Shown: positions 17,843 to 26,398 of the stretch, one piece after another
Layout of the letters: each line of letters begins with the position of its first letter
Position numbering within the stretch: position 1 is the first letter of the stretch
Assembly: GCF_045277565.1 (NCBI RefSeq)
Contig: NZ_CP123585.1
Location: forward strand, 62,001 to 126,000
Source: Aliisedimentitalea scapharcae
Lineage (GTDB): Bacteria > Pseudomonadota > Alphaproteobacteria > Rhodobacterales > Rhodobacteraceae
DNA length: 64,000 nucleotides
Direction of reading: 5' to 3'
Made by a program: the position numbers and the translations under genes
Notes under the pieces: generated by a model
Seen by the model: only the letters and a program-made list of their open reading frames with translations
Database searches by the model: none
Told to the model about the DNA's origin: nothing

Positions 17843-19339
17843 TTAGAGCGCGATCCGGTCATAGTGCTGCGCCCAGGGACGCAGACGTTCGAATGCGGCG
17901 GCAGCGGCCAACACGTCGCCATCGGCCTGACGACGTCCAGCGATATGCAGGCCTACCGGCAGGCCGGATGTCCCCAGCCCGGCAGGCACGGACACCGACG
18001 GATGCCCGGTAAAGTTTGTCAGGAACGTCGGGCACCAGCCGATCAGCGGATCTATTTCGATGCCATTGATCCGGCTTGGACCTTTGGTATTGCCGTCGGT
18101 TGTGTTTTTCACCGGCATTGCCGTCACAGTCGGCGAGACGATCAAATCATATTTGGCAAATGTGGCCTGATAGGCGTCGAACACTTCGGAGCGGACCGAC
18201 AGATCACGAAACAGGTCGTCAGCGCTGTAGCCCGGCCCGACGCGTTCAACCCACTCCAATAGATCCGGGGCCAAACCATGGCGGTGTTCGTCGGACAGCA
18301 GATCCAGACCGCTGGCTTTGATCGCTTCAAAACTGTGGCGCATGATGGGTACAAACAGGCGGCACCAGATATCGCTGTATTCGCGTTGATCCCGGGTCAG
18401 GCCGATTTTGATCTCTTCGACCTCGGCCCCGGCCTGCTCGAATACTTTGACAGCATCCGCGACAACATCCCTGACCTCATCTTCTACCGGGAAAACATCC
18501 AAATTCGGGCTATAGCCGATTTTCATGCCCTTGATGCCGCGCAGGCCCGCATCGGCAAAATCATTGACCATGTCGTGGCAATTCGGGTCGCCCGGATGGG
18601 CACCCTGCAAGACGCCCAGCGACACGATGGCATCTTGGACATTGCGGGTAATGGTGCCTTCGAAAATATACGGCAACGTGTTGGCAAACGCGTTGGGGCG
18701 CACCAACAGCGGCGTGCGCCCCGCCGATGCGCGGTAGCCAACCGTATTGGTCCAAGCCGCCGGAATGCGGATCGACCCACCTCCATCGGTGCCTTCGGCC
18801 ACGGCCAGCATACCGCTGGCCACAGCAGCCGCAGATCCACCTGACGACCCACCGGCATTGCGGGTGGTGTCAAACGGATTTGACGTCGGACCAAAGGCCG
18901 CGTTGTCCGTGGTTCCCCGGAAACCCATGGCCGGGCTGTTGGTTTTGCCCACAAAAATCGCGCCTGCGGCCTCCATGCTCTCGACAAAACCGCACTTCAT
19001 GTCAGCGATGTTTTCCTTGAGCTGAGGAATGCCACCCAATGTGCTGGGCCAGCCAGGTTTGAAGTCGAACAAATCCTTCATCGCGGTCGGCACACCGTGC
19101 AGCGCGCCCAATGCATCGCCGCGCGCTACGGCTTCGTCGGCCTGTTTGGCATTGTCCAATGCTTCGTCAAATGACGTGAACACAAAAGCGTTCAACTTGG
19201 GATCTGCAGCTTCGATCCGGGCAATTGCGGCCTGCATGACTTCGGTGGCGGACACCCGGCGTTCGCGGATGGCCAGGGCGGTTTCTGTCGCGCTGAGTTT
19301 GGCTAGATCGGTCACTGTGTCGGTCTTCCTGTTGGTCAC
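17843..19339 (-). CDS. Amidase signature family enzyme
   Basis: A 498-residue protein of the GatA-like amidase signature family. The Ser-cisSer-Lys triad is visible: Lys88 in VPTAMKDLF, cis-Ser165 in NAGGSSGGSAA and nucleophile Ser189 in TDGGGSIR, with the usual 24-residue spacing between the two serines. It is cytoplasmic, with no leader. It hydrolyses an amide to acid plus ammonia; the substrate is unknown. It lies upstream of the ABM-like and ribose-type transporter genes, which suggests it acts on an imported amide. Confidence 0.92.
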   Translation of the reverse strand: MTNRKTDTVTDLAKLSATETALAIRERRVSATEVMQAAIARIEAADPKLNAFVFTSFDEALDNAKQADEAVARGDALGALHGVPTAMKDLFDFKPGWPSTLGGIPQLKENIADMKCGFVESMEAAGAIFVGKTNSPAMGFRGTTDNAAFGPTSNPFDTTRNAGGSSGGSAAAVASGMLAVAEGTDGGGSIRIPAAWTNTVGYRASAGRTPLLVRPNAFANTLPYIFEGTITRNVQDAIVSLGVLQGAHPGDPNCHDMVNDFADAGLRGIKGMKIGYSPNLDVFPVEDEVRDVVADAVKVFEQAGAEVEEIKIGLTRDQREYSDIWCRLFVPIMRHSFEAIKASGLDLLSDEHRHGLAPDLLEWVERVGPGYSADDLFRDLSVRSEVFDAYQATFAKYDLIVSPTVTAMPVKNTTDGNTKGPSRINGIEIDPLIGWCPTFLTNFTGHPSVSVPAGLGTSGLPVGLHIAGRRQADGDVLAAAAAFERLRPWAQHYDRIAL

Positions 19340-19495
19340 TGTAAGGCCCTCACTTATTGGAGGGCCTGGTTGTGTACACAGGATCGCCGCACACCGGATT
19401 CCAGCAACTGAGAAAAGCTCAGCCCATGAGTGAAACGCCGTGAACAGTCAGATTTACAATGAATCATAATTAGTTATCGGTTCCGCGTACTGAAA

Positions 19496-19511
19496 TTTCT
19501 GACATCAGAAA
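19496..19511. promoter_or_regulatory. Inverted repeat upstream of the cupin-HxlR pair
   Basis: TTTCTGA-CA-TCAGAAA is a perfect 7-bp-arm repeat about 68 bases before the cupin start at 19579, within the 239-base spacer to the divergent amidase gene. It is a reasonable operator for the HxlR regulator encoded next door. The rest of the spacer shows only an AT-rich stretch near 19450-19480. Confidence 0.5.
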
Positions 19512-19578
19512 ATTGTGTTTGGTGTTAGACAGTTCACCAACCTAATGTCACATTGACCGATTTGCTGGAGTTCTCGCC

Positions 19579-19995
19579 TTGAAGACCCTGACCACCTTTA
19601 TCTGCGCTTTGTGTCTGAGCGCAGGATCTCTGGTTGCCCAGGAGATCCCCAAACCACAGGTAAAGCTGCTGTTGTCCGCAGGGGAAACCGTGTTGGGGCA
19701 AGAAATCACTTATCCCTCAGATCCCGCACAAATCACCACCGCCATCGTGACCCTGCCGCCCAATGGGCAAACCGGATGGCACCACCACACGGTTCCTTTG
19801 GTGGGCTACATGCTCGAAGGCGAACTGACCGTGGATTATGGAGAACATGGCACCCGCACTTACACAGCCGGTGAGGCGGTGTATGAGGCGATGGCGACCT
19901 CGCACAATGGGCAGAATACCGGCGATGTGCCAGTGCGCATTCTGGTGGTGTTTGCCGGGGCAAAAGGGATCCCCAATTCGGTAGCAGACCAATGA
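19579..19995 (+). CDS. Secreted cupin-domain protein
   Basis: A 138-residue protein starting at TTG or a nearby codon: the bases at 19579 are TTGAAGACC, so the first residue is written as Met from TTG. It has a signal peptide (to about VAQE, residue 22) and a cupin barrel with the metal motif GWHHHTVPLVGYMLEGEL and a later His in ATSHNGQN. Its 3' end overlaps the HxlR gene by 4 bases, so the two are cotranscribed. The activity is unknown. Confidence 0.8.
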   Translation: MKTLTTFICALCLSAGSLVAQEIPKPQVKLLLSAGETVLGQEITYPSDPAQITTAIVTLPPNGQTGWHHHTVPLVGYMLEGELTVDYGEHGTRTYTAGEAVYEAMATSHNGQNTGDVPVRILVVFAGAKGIPNSVADQ

Positions 19996-20351
19996 CACCA
20001 ACCGGGGCAGCCGACCAGACCAGCGAACCCTGCCAGATCGGGGACGTTTTTTCCGACCGCTGCCCGTCGCATGTCTTTCTGGGAAAGTTGTCGAACAAAT
20101 GGGCCTTGCTGACAATTGATGCCTTGGGCGACGGGGCGATGCGCACCAATGTGTTGCGCAACCGATTGTCCGGCATCTCACAAAAGGTTCTCACAGGCGT
20201 GTTGCGCGATCTCGAAGGCCTTGGACTTGTCAGTCGCAAACAGGTCCAGATCTTTCCACCACATGTGGAATACACCCTAACGGATCGAGGGGCATCCCTG
20301 CGCCGGGTCGTAGCACAGCTGGATCGGTGGGTTGAACGGAACTACCAATAG
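19992..20351 (+). CDS. HxlR-family winged-helix regulator
   Basis: A 119-residue protein. It has the Cys-containing N-terminus usual in HxlR proteins (CPSHVFLGKLSNKWALLTIDAL), then a winged helix with RLSGISQKVLTGVLRDLEGLGLVSR and the wing EYTLTDRG. Such regulators often sense aldehydes or oxidants through cysteine; two cysteines lie near residues 14 and 24. It is cotranscribed with the cupin gene and likely regulates that pair. Confidence 0.9.
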   Translation: MTPTGAADQTSEPCQIGDVFSDRCPSHVFLGKLSNKWALLTIDALGDGAMRTNVLRNRLSGISQKVLTGVLRDLEGLGLVSRKQVQIFPPHVEYTLTDRGASLRRVVAQLDRWVERNYQ

Positions 20352-20382
20352 AGCCCGCCAGATACCGGGCGGGCTCTATTGG
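20345..20382. terminator. Bidirectional hairpin between the convergent HxlR and livM genes
   Basis: Perfect 15-bp arms CCAATAGAGCCCGCC and GGCGGGCTCTATTGG with an 8-base loop. The HxlR stop codon TAG lies inside the left arm. There is little T-run on either side, but the position between convergent genes fits a shared terminator. Confidence 0.75.
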
Positions 20383-20383
20383 T

Positions 20384-21385
20384 TCACGGCTGCTTTGATT
20401 GTCTTTCAAACAGCCCGGCAATCCCCCGAGGCAGGCATATTACCGTCACCACCACGACCACTCCGAGCAGCAGCAGCCGATAGTCATCAAAACTGCGCAG
20501 CAGCTCATTGCCAATGACCACCAGGAATACGCCCAATATCGCTCCGGGGAACCGCCCCATTCCGCCAATGGCCAGCATGACCATTGCCATCAGAAAAAAC
20601 TCGGTCCCCAGAATCTTGGGCGTTACGACGCTGGTATAATGGGCATAGATCCCTCCTGCGACGGCTGTGAAAACGGCAGATACAACAAAGGCCAACAGTT
20701 TGTATTTATATTCGTTGACGCCAATAGCCTGAGCAAATGTATCCGCATCCCGCATCGCGACAAAGGCCAACCCCATACGCCCCCGCAACACGATGAAATA
20801 GATCAGCCAGACACACAACGCGCCCAGAAACAGCGAAACCCAATACCAGGTCAGCTTGTCAATCGACGACACCTGAAAGCCGAACAGGTTCAACCACGGG
20901 ATACCTAGCAATCCGGTGTTGCCACCCATGCCAATCGCCTTGCCCTGTTGGATGAGCGGCGGTAGCGCCAAATGCACGGCAAAAGTAAACAACGCCACAT
21001 ATTCGCCCTTCAATCGCAGGCTCGGGATCGCAATGACCACTCCGATCACTGCACCGATTGCGGCGGCGCTCAGGATGGACAACAGCGGCGTGAAACCGGC
21101 ATAGATCGACAACATCGCCGAGCCATAGGCTCCGAATGTAAAGAACACCAATTGGGCATAGTTGAAAATCCCGGCATACCCCAGAATCAGATCCCAGCTG
21201 GCAATCACGATGCACCAAATGAACACCAGGATAAAAATGTGACGGACATAGCTGTCCCCCAGCACCGCTCCCAGCATCGCCAACCCAGCGATCACCGCCC
21301 AAAAGACCAGCGAATCCCGCACCAACCCCTTGCCAGTAAACACCGATGCAATCATCGACGTATCGGGTTTTGAAATATCAGACAT
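20384..21385 (-). CDS. Branched-chain-type ABC transporter permease (LivM family)
   Basis: A 333-residue inner-membrane protein with about 8-10 helices. It has the LivM-type segment NYAQLVFFTFGAYGSA near residue 70 and the EAA-like loop GMGRFPGAILGVFLV near residue 280. ATG 21385 lies one base after the livH stop. It is the last gene of the first Liv-type importer. Confidence 0.92.
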   Translation of the reverse strand: MSDISKPDTSMIASVFTGKGLVRDSLVFWAVIAGLAMLGAVLGDSYVRHIFILVFIWCIVIASWDLILGYAGIFNYAQLVFFTFGAYGSAMLSIYAGFTPLLSILSAAAIGAVIGVVIAIPSLRLKGEYVALFTFAVHLALPPLIQQGKAIGMGGNTGLLGIPWLNLFGFQVSSIDKLTWYWVSLFLGALCVWLIYFIVLRGRMGLAFVAMRDADTFAQAIGVNEYKYKLLAFVVSAVFTAVAGGIYAHYTSVVTPKILGTEFFLMAMVMLAIGGMGRFPGAILGVFLVVIGNELLRSFDDYRLLLLGVVVVVTVICLPRGIAGLFERQSKQP

Positions 21386-21386
21386 C

Positions 21387-22259
21387 TCAGTTCTCCCACA
21401 CACCGAACAGACCCTTTGGACGGACCATCAGAACGACGATCAGCATCACCAGCCAGGCCGGCATGGCCCAGCTCGGGCCGATATAGAAAATGACAAACGC
21501 TTCTAGAACGGCCAGGATAAAGGCCGCGACGAACGCGCCCTTGGTGCTGCCCAAACCGCCAAGAACAACGATCACAAACGCCTTGAGAAAAGGGGCCCAT
21601 CCCCCCAACGGAGACACCAGAAACACCGGTGCCAACAGGATACCAGCGATCCCGGTCAAAACCACCGACAGCGCAAAGGTGAACGAAAACACCTGATTGA
21701 CGTTGATCCCCACCTGATTGGCACCCTGCATGTCCTGACTGACGGCGCGCACGGCCTGGCCGTACCGGGTGTGGCCCAGAAAATACTCCAGCGCCCCAAC
21801 CAACATCAGCGAAATCGCAAAGATCCAAACCTTGTACCAGCTCAGCGTAATCCCCCCAAGTTCCAACGTCCCCTCGACAAAGGGCGCAATGGTGCGGGTG
21901 CCCGGGCCGAACACCAGCTGCAGGCCGTTTTCAATGATAAAAGCCAGGCCCAGCGTCACCATGATTGTATTGATCTTCCAGTTGTCAGAGCCGCGCAGCG
22001 GACGGATGATCACGCGTTCGATCCCAATCCCAGTCAGGGCCAGAACCGGCAATATGATCAGCACGGCCATCCACAACGGCAGGTCAAACCCGCCTGCCAC
22101 GAGATACCACGCCAGAAAACCGCCCAGAGAATACAGTGACCCATGGGCAAAGTTCAAAATGCGCGATGCGCCATAGACCAGCGAAAGCCCAACCGCGACC
22201 ACACAATACACAGCGCCCTGGGTGATCCCGCTTAGCAGAATTTCGAAGATCTGGGTCAT
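21387..22259 (-). CDS. Branched-chain-type ABC transporter permease (LivH family)
   Basis: A 290-residue inner-membrane protein with the LivH hallmark RILNFAHGSLYSLGGF near residue 33 and VLGGLGSTKGAFVAAF near residue 235. Its start overlaps the livF stop (ATGA). It forms the channel with the LivM-type protein. Confidence 0.93.
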   Translation of the reverse strand: MTQIFEILLSGITQGAVYCVVAVGLSLVYGASRILNFAHGSLYSLGGFLAWYLVAGGFDLPLWMAVLIILPVLALTGIGIERVIIRPLRGSDNWKINTIMVTLGLAFIIENGLQLVFGPGTRTIAPFVEGTLELGGITLSWYKVWIFAISLMLVGALEYFLGHTRYGQAVRAVSQDMQGANQVGINVNQVFSFTFALSVVLTGIAGILLAPVFLVSPLGGWAPFLKAFVIVVLGGLGSTKGAFVAAFILAVLEAFVIFYIGPSWAMPAWLVMLIVVLMVRPKGLFGVWEN

Positions 22260-22930
22260 AGGACCTCCTGCATGTTGTCGGTGTCCGTTTCGCTGACCGT
22301 GCCTTCTTCGATTGTGTAAACCCGATCAATCATGCCCTTCAAAAGTGCGAGGCTTTGCTCCACCAGCAGAACCGTCAGGCCGTCGCGGTTCAGCTGAGAT
22401 ACGGTTTGCAGCATGGTTTCAGTCAAGTTCGGAGCCAGGCCCAGCGACGGTTCATCAATCGCCAACAGCGTCGGGTTCGACATCAACCCACGCCCCAGCG
22501 CCACCATCTGTGCTTCTCCCCCCGATAGCGAGCGGCACAGTTGGTGGCGCCGTTCAGCCAACCGGGGGTAAAGCGAAAACACATGATCCAGATTGCGTTT
22601 TTCCTGTGCCCGCGCCTGCGCGAGATAGGCCCCCAATTGGAGGTTTTCCAACACGGTCATGTCCGGAAACAACCGTCGGTCCTCAGCAACATAAACCAAC
22701 CCCTGCGACACCAGATGCGGTGCGCGACGGCTGGTCGTGTCGTGGTCGGCGAACCGGATTTTGCCGGACTTCACCGGGGTCAAACCGCAGATCGCTTTGA
22801 GCAGGGTACTTTTGCCATGTCCGTTGGCACCGACGACAGCCACCAACTCACCCTTGTTCACCTTTAGCGACGCATCATGCAACACATGGAAATCGCTGTA
22901 GAAGGCGTTGATATTACTCACCTCAAGCAT
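22256..22930 (-). CDS. Branched-chain-type ABC transporter ATP-binding protein (LivF family)
   Basis: A 224-residue ATPase with Walker A GANGHGKST, the signature LSGGEAQMVALGR and Walker B LLAIDEPSLGL. ATG 22930 overlaps the end of livG by 8 bases; the longer open frame starts inside livG without supporting signals. Confidence 0.93.
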   Translation of the reverse strand: MLEVSNINAFYSDFHVLHDASLKVNKGELVAVVGANGHGKSTLLKAICGLTPVKSGKIRFADHDTTSRRAPHLVSQGLVYVAEDRRLFPDMTVLENLQLGAYLAQARAQEKRNLDHVFSLYPRLAERRHQLCRSLSGGEAQMVALGRGLMSNPTLLAIDEPSLGLAPNLTETMLQTVSQLNRDGLTVLLVEQSLALLKGMIDRVYTIEEGTVSETDTDNMQEVL

Positions 22931-23651
22931 CGTGTTTCTTTCCCAGGTAAATTTCGACCACATGGTCGTCATTCAGCACCACACCGGGCGTATCCAGCAT
23001 GACAAACGCGCCGAAATTGATGATCAGAATGCGGTCTGCGATCTCGGCCAGGGCACGGGTCTTGTGTTCGACCATGACAATGGTGATGCCCAATTCTTCA
23101 CGCACATGGCGGATCACTTGCAGGAATTCGACAATTTCCTGGGCGTTCAACCCACCCAAGGGTTCGTCCATAAAGATGATCTCGGGGCCTGTAGCCAGCG
23201 CCGCCCCCAACATGATCCGCTTGCGGGTCAACAAATCCGCCTGAGATGCAGGCAGGGTCAACTGATCCTCCAGCTGGGTCAGATACAGGATATCGCGCAG
23301 CGGAATGTCCATCGCAGCGCCGCGAACTTCGTGCCCAAAGATCTGACCCGCCAGCAGGTTTTCACCAACCGTGACCGACGACAATAGCGTCGGGATCTGA
23401 AAGGTCTGAGCAATTCCCAGCCCACAGCGGGAATGGCGCTTGAACCCGGTGATGTCCTGCCCGTTAAACACGACGGAACCACGGGTCGCCTGCAACCCAC
23501 CGGTACAGACATTCATCAACGTCGATTTCCCGGCTCCATTTGGCCCGGCAACGCCCAGAATTTCACCACGTTCAATTCCAAACGACAGATCCGTCAACGC
23601 CCGGAACGGTCCAAATTGCATCGTGACGTTTGTGAGAGACATTTGTGTCAT
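22923..23651 (-). CDS. Branched-chain-type ABC transporter ATP-binding protein (LivG family)
   Basis: A 242-residue ATPase with Walker A GPNGAGKST and IIFMDEPLGGLN as Walker B. The ABC signature segment is degenerate here (LPASQADLLTRKRIMLGAAL in place of LSGGQQ), which is unusual: the conserved LSGG is not visible. The gene lies 103 bases after the binding-protein gene, and a terminator-like hairpin lies in that gap. Confidence 0.9.
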   Translation of the reverse strand: MTQMSLTNVTMQFGPFRALTDLSFGIERGEILGVAGPNGAGKSTLMNVCTGGLQATRGSVVFNGQDITGFKRHSRCGLGIAQTFQIPTLLSSVTVGENLLAGQIFGHEVRGAAMDIPLRDILYLTQLEDQLTLPASQADLLTRKRIMLGAALATGPEIIFMDEPLGGLNAQEIVEFLQVIRHVREELGITIVMVEHKTRALAEIADRILIINFGAFVMLDTPGVVLNDDHVVEIYLGKKHDA

Positions 23652-23698
23652 GCAGAGGCTCCTTCCGGCTCTGAGTGACGGGAAACGAGAGAAAACAA

Positions 23699-23741
23699 CG
23701 CCGCACCTTTGGAAGAAGAGGGGGAGAGCAAAGGCGCGGCG
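23699..23741 (-). terminator. Intercistronic terminator-like hairpin between the binding-protein gene and livG
   Basis: Arms CGCCGCACCTTTG and CAAAGGCGCGGCG pair over 13 bp on the minus-strand RNA (one G-U pair), with a 17-base loop, and are followed by TTGTTTTC. It probably lowers expression of the membrane components relative to the binding protein. Confidence 0.65.
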
Positions 23742-23754
23742 GACGTCGGGATCG

Positions 23755-24969
23755 TTATTGGATCCACGACGGTTTCACGATGTCACCCACACGGGTGTCA
23801 CCCACGACCAGGCGCACGCGCTGGCCGTTTTGCACCTGGAACAGCTGCGCGGGCTGGGTCTCGGACCCGTTGTCGATAAAGTTGCGGTCGTTAAAGGCGA
23901 ATTTGCCAACCAGACCGTCATATTTCATGTCTCGGATTGCATTGGCGACGGCGGCATGGTCATCCGCATTGCCAACCTGTTTTACGGCAGCGGCCCACAT
24001 GTTGACCATGTCGTATACAGCGGCAGCCAGGCTGACCGAAGGTTCTGCGCCATAGGCGTCTTTCCAACGCTCGACGAATGCATTGCCCGCTTCGTTGTCC
24101 TGATGAGCATTCAAAGTGAACGTCAGGATGCCTTCGGCCTGACCCTGTACAATCACATCATCCAGACCGGGGGTTGCACCGATATAGCCGACATTCAACA
24201 ACGCCTCGCCTGCTGGGTTATTCTTGTATTGCGACAAAAACGTTGTGGCGACTGCAGGCTCGAGCGCTTCGAGATGAATCAGCGATGGCTCTGCTGCCCG
24301 GATCTGGGACTGGATACCCGTCCATTCCACGGTGTCATACGGCACTTCCTGAACGTAAACGACTTCCCAACCGACGGCTTCGGCTGCCTCCGCCATGGAT
24401 TTGGCATTGTTGATGTCCCATTCGAAATCACCGTGTACAATAGCCAGACGTTTTGTGCCAAAGTCATGACCGGTATTCAGCACCATATCAAACTGTGATT
24501 TGCCGTAATTCACATCCACATCCGACGCGTTGAAGATGGCATTGCATCCCATACGTTCTGCCAGGTCGATCACGCCGATCACAGCGTCATTGTGGATATA
24601 AGGGATGCCATACGGACAAAACGCCGGAATGTCCGGCCCCATACCGCCATAGCCGTTGATCAGCGCGCTGACACCGCCGCGTTCGATCAGGTTTGCAGCC
24701 GCAGCGGCCAGCTTGTCCGGGGTCAAATCGCCGATGTCAAAGGTCACGACTTCTACTTCATTGCCCAGCAAACCGCCCTTGGCGTTGATTTCATCCACCG
24801 CCAAGGTGATCGCCTGCTCCATCGTGACACCATCGGCAGCAAAATACCCGGTCAAGGGAATAGGCGCGCCCAACGAGATAATGTCCGCCGCTGCCGTGAA
24901 TCCACAGGCCGCCATCGCACAGGCCAACAGGCCGGTTCGGGCTCTGGTCTTGAATGTGTTGAGTGTCAT
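23755..24969 (-). CDS. Branched-chain-type periplasmic binding protein
   Basis: A 404-residue protein with a signal peptide (MTLNTFKTRARTGLLACAMA, cleavage near TAAAD, residue about 27) and a Leu/Ile/Val-binding-protein-like type 1 fold starting SLGAPIPLTGYFAADGVTM. ATG 24969 has GGGAGGAAC upstream. It is the first gene of the importer operon and is divergent from the catabolic run at 25294, so its ligand is likely the substrate of those enzymes. Confidence 0.92.
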   Translation of the reverse strand: MTLNTFKTRARTGLLACAMAACGFTAAADIISLGAPIPLTGYFAADGVTMEQAITLAVDEINAKGGLLGNEVEVVTFDIGDLTPDKLAAAAANLIERGGVSALINGYGGMGPDIPAFCPYGIPYIHNDAVIGVIDLAERMGCNAIFNASDVDVNYGKSQFDMVLNTGHDFGTKRLAIVHGDFEWDINNAKSMAEAAEAVGWEVVYVQEVPYDTVEWTGIQSQIRAAEPSLIHLEALEPAVATTFLSQYKNNPAGEALLNVGYIGATPGLDDVIVQGQAEGILTFTLNAHQDNEAGNAFVERWKDAYGAEPSVSLAAAVYDMVNMWAAAVKQVGNADDHAAVANAIRDMKYDGLVGKFAFNDRNFIDNGSETQPAQLFQVQNGQRVRLVVGDTRVGDIVKPSWIQ

Positions 24970-25293
24970 TTTTGTGTTCCTCCCAGTTGGAACGTTTTGG
25001 TTTTCTGTCCTTGGGCGGGGCGCAGGTGCGTTTGAGCAAACCTTTCCCGTAGACCGAAACCACAAGGGATCGGACCTGTCCGCCATTTGTGTGATGGGCC
25101 GTTGCGCACGGTCATCGGCGCTCTGCCGGAGTCGATAGAACATCGGACACCAACCAAGAGGCTGACGGCAGTGTTAGCGGGGATTCCCTGAAACAGTGCC
25201 TGAAATCTCCTCAGCCCAGGCATGAGGTTTCGTCGGGTGACACAGGCACCGTCTGGTTGCCACGGTGCTCCCGACCGGAAACAGGAGACCAAC
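24970..25293. promoter_or_regulatory. Divergent control region between the Liv importer and the catabolic run
   Basis: This 324-base spacer carries both promoters. Perfect 7-bp arms GCACCGT (25246-25252) and ACGGTGC (25262-25268) lie 25 bases before the plus-strand start and could be an operator or a leader hairpin. No regulator gene is adjacent. I could not pick out a clear -35/-10 pair on either strand. Confidence 0.45.
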
Positions 25294-25755
25294 ATGACCG
25301 AACAGGATCGCAACAAACAGACCGTCGCCGATATCTATGGCATCTGCTGGAACCAAGGCAACATGGACAAGATCGACGAAATCTTTGACGAGAACGTCAG
25401 CCACGCCCAGTTTCTCGAAGGCTGGCCTACGGGCCGCGAAGGGTTCAAGACGCTGGTGAATTTCTGGCGCGCCGCCTTTCCCGACATCCATGAGGACGCC
25501 ATTGATCTGGTGGCCGACGGCAACACTGTGATGAGCCGGTTCCGCCTGCGCGGCACCCACAAGGGAGACTTTTACGGCATCCCCGGCACCGGCCGCAAAG
25601 TCGACATTTATGGTGCCGAGTGGTTCAAGTTCGACGCGAACGGCAAAGTCACCGACTACCTCTACCACGAAGACACTCTGGGCCTGTTCTTCCAGCTTGG
25701 GGTGATGCCTTTACCGCATCTTGCCATCGCCGGTGTCGACGGTACCGAAAAGTAA
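25294..25755 (+). CDS. SnoaL-like/ester-cyclase-fold protein
   Basis: A 153-residue protein of the NTF2-like superfamily. The pattern VADIYGICWNQGNMDKIDEIFDENV, then FRAAFPDIHEDAIDLVADGNTVMSRF-like strands and a YGAEWFKFDANGKVTDYLYHED strand, is typical of SnoaL-like polyketide cyclases and ester cyclases. ATG 25294 has AGGAGA 5-8 bases upstream. It is the first gene of the plus-strand run. Members of this fold isomerise, hydrate or cyclise small substrates; the reaction here is unknown. Confidence 0.85.
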   Translation: MTEQDRNKQTVADIYGICWNQGNMDKIDEIFDENVSHAQFLEGWPTGREGFKTLVNFWRAAFPDIHEDAIDLVADGNTVMSRFRLRGTHKGDFYGIPGTGRKVDIYGAEWFKFDANGKVTDYLYHEDTLGLFFQLGVMPLPHLAIAGVDGTEK

Positions 25756-25766
25756 GGAGCCCGCCC

Positions 25767-26327
25767 ATGGACCTGTCCACCCTGCCATCTGTCGTGACCA
25801 ATGAAACGTTGTCCAATACCTTTCTGGGCAACGTCGTCGAATTGTGCATCGTCACCGACGACCATATCAAAACGATGGAAGGCTTGTGCAAATTGGGCAT
25901 CGGTCCATGGGCCGTCTATACGTTTTCACCGGAAACTGTGACGGATCAAACCTATCGCGGCATCCCTTGCGAATTCGCGCTCAAGGTGTGTTTTGCCAAA
26001 TCTGGCAACATGATCTGGGAGCTGATGCAACCTTTGTGGGGGCCATCCATCTTTCAGGATTTCCTGGACCAGTGCGGAACTGGTTTTCACCATATCGCCT
26101 ATGACTGCAATGACATGCCGTGGGAGCAACGGATTGCTGATCTGGAACAACGCGGGTTCGAAATGGTGCAGTCAGGCAAATGGCAAGGACGCAATTCATT
26201 TGCCTTTTTCGATACCCAGGACGCCACCGGCACCACGTTTGAAACCTACGTCTTTCCCGATGATTGGGACTATCCCGAACCCGAAAGCTGGTTTCCATCC
26301 CGACCTGCCGAAGGGCTGACCTGGTAA
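25767..26327 (+). CDS. VOC (glyoxalase/epimerase-fold) family protein
   Basis: A 186-residue protein. The first half has NVVELCIVTDDHIKTMEGLCKLG, and the second has GTGFHHIAYDCND and a Phe-Glu pair in TTFETYVFPDD, as in the methylmalonyl-CoA-epimerase/glyoxalase group of VOC proteins. The likely metal ligands are the two His of FHHIAY region and Glu in FETY. ATG 25767 has AAGGAG 8 bases upstream, 11 bases after the preceding stop, so it is cotranscribed with the SnoaL-like gene. A terminator follows. Confidence 0.82.
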   Translation: MDLSTLPSVVTNETLSNTFLGNVVELCIVTDDHIKTMEGLCKLGIGPWAVYTFSPETVTDQTYRGIPCEFALKVCFAKSGNMIWELMQPLWGPSIFQDFLDQCGTGFHHIAYDCNDMPWEQRIADLEQRGFEMVQSGKWQGRNSFAFFDTQDATGTTFETYVFPDDWDYPEPESWFPSRPAEGLTW

Positions 26328-26347
26328 GACATACTCCCTGAACTCAA

Positions 26348-26382
26348 ACGGTGTCTGGCTCTGGCCGGCACCGTCCTTTTTT
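26348..26382 (+). terminator. Terminator between the VOC and SDR genes
   Basis: ACGGTG and CACCGT arms with an inner GGC/GCC pairing are followed by CCTTTTTT. It splits the plus-strand run into a short first unit (25294-26327) and a longer one from 26399, or attenuates between them. Confidence 0.7.
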
Positions 26383-26398
26383 GTCGGAGACACAGAAC

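Noticed and set aside
16193..18262. A 689-codon open frame on the plus strand
   Set aside because: It is antisense to the binding-protein, ABM-like and amidase genes, has no recognisable domain, and is explained by codon bias on the opposite strand.
23440..24498. A 352-codon open frame on the plus strand
   Set aside because: It is antisense to livG and the Liv binding-protein gene, and the protein shows no family features.
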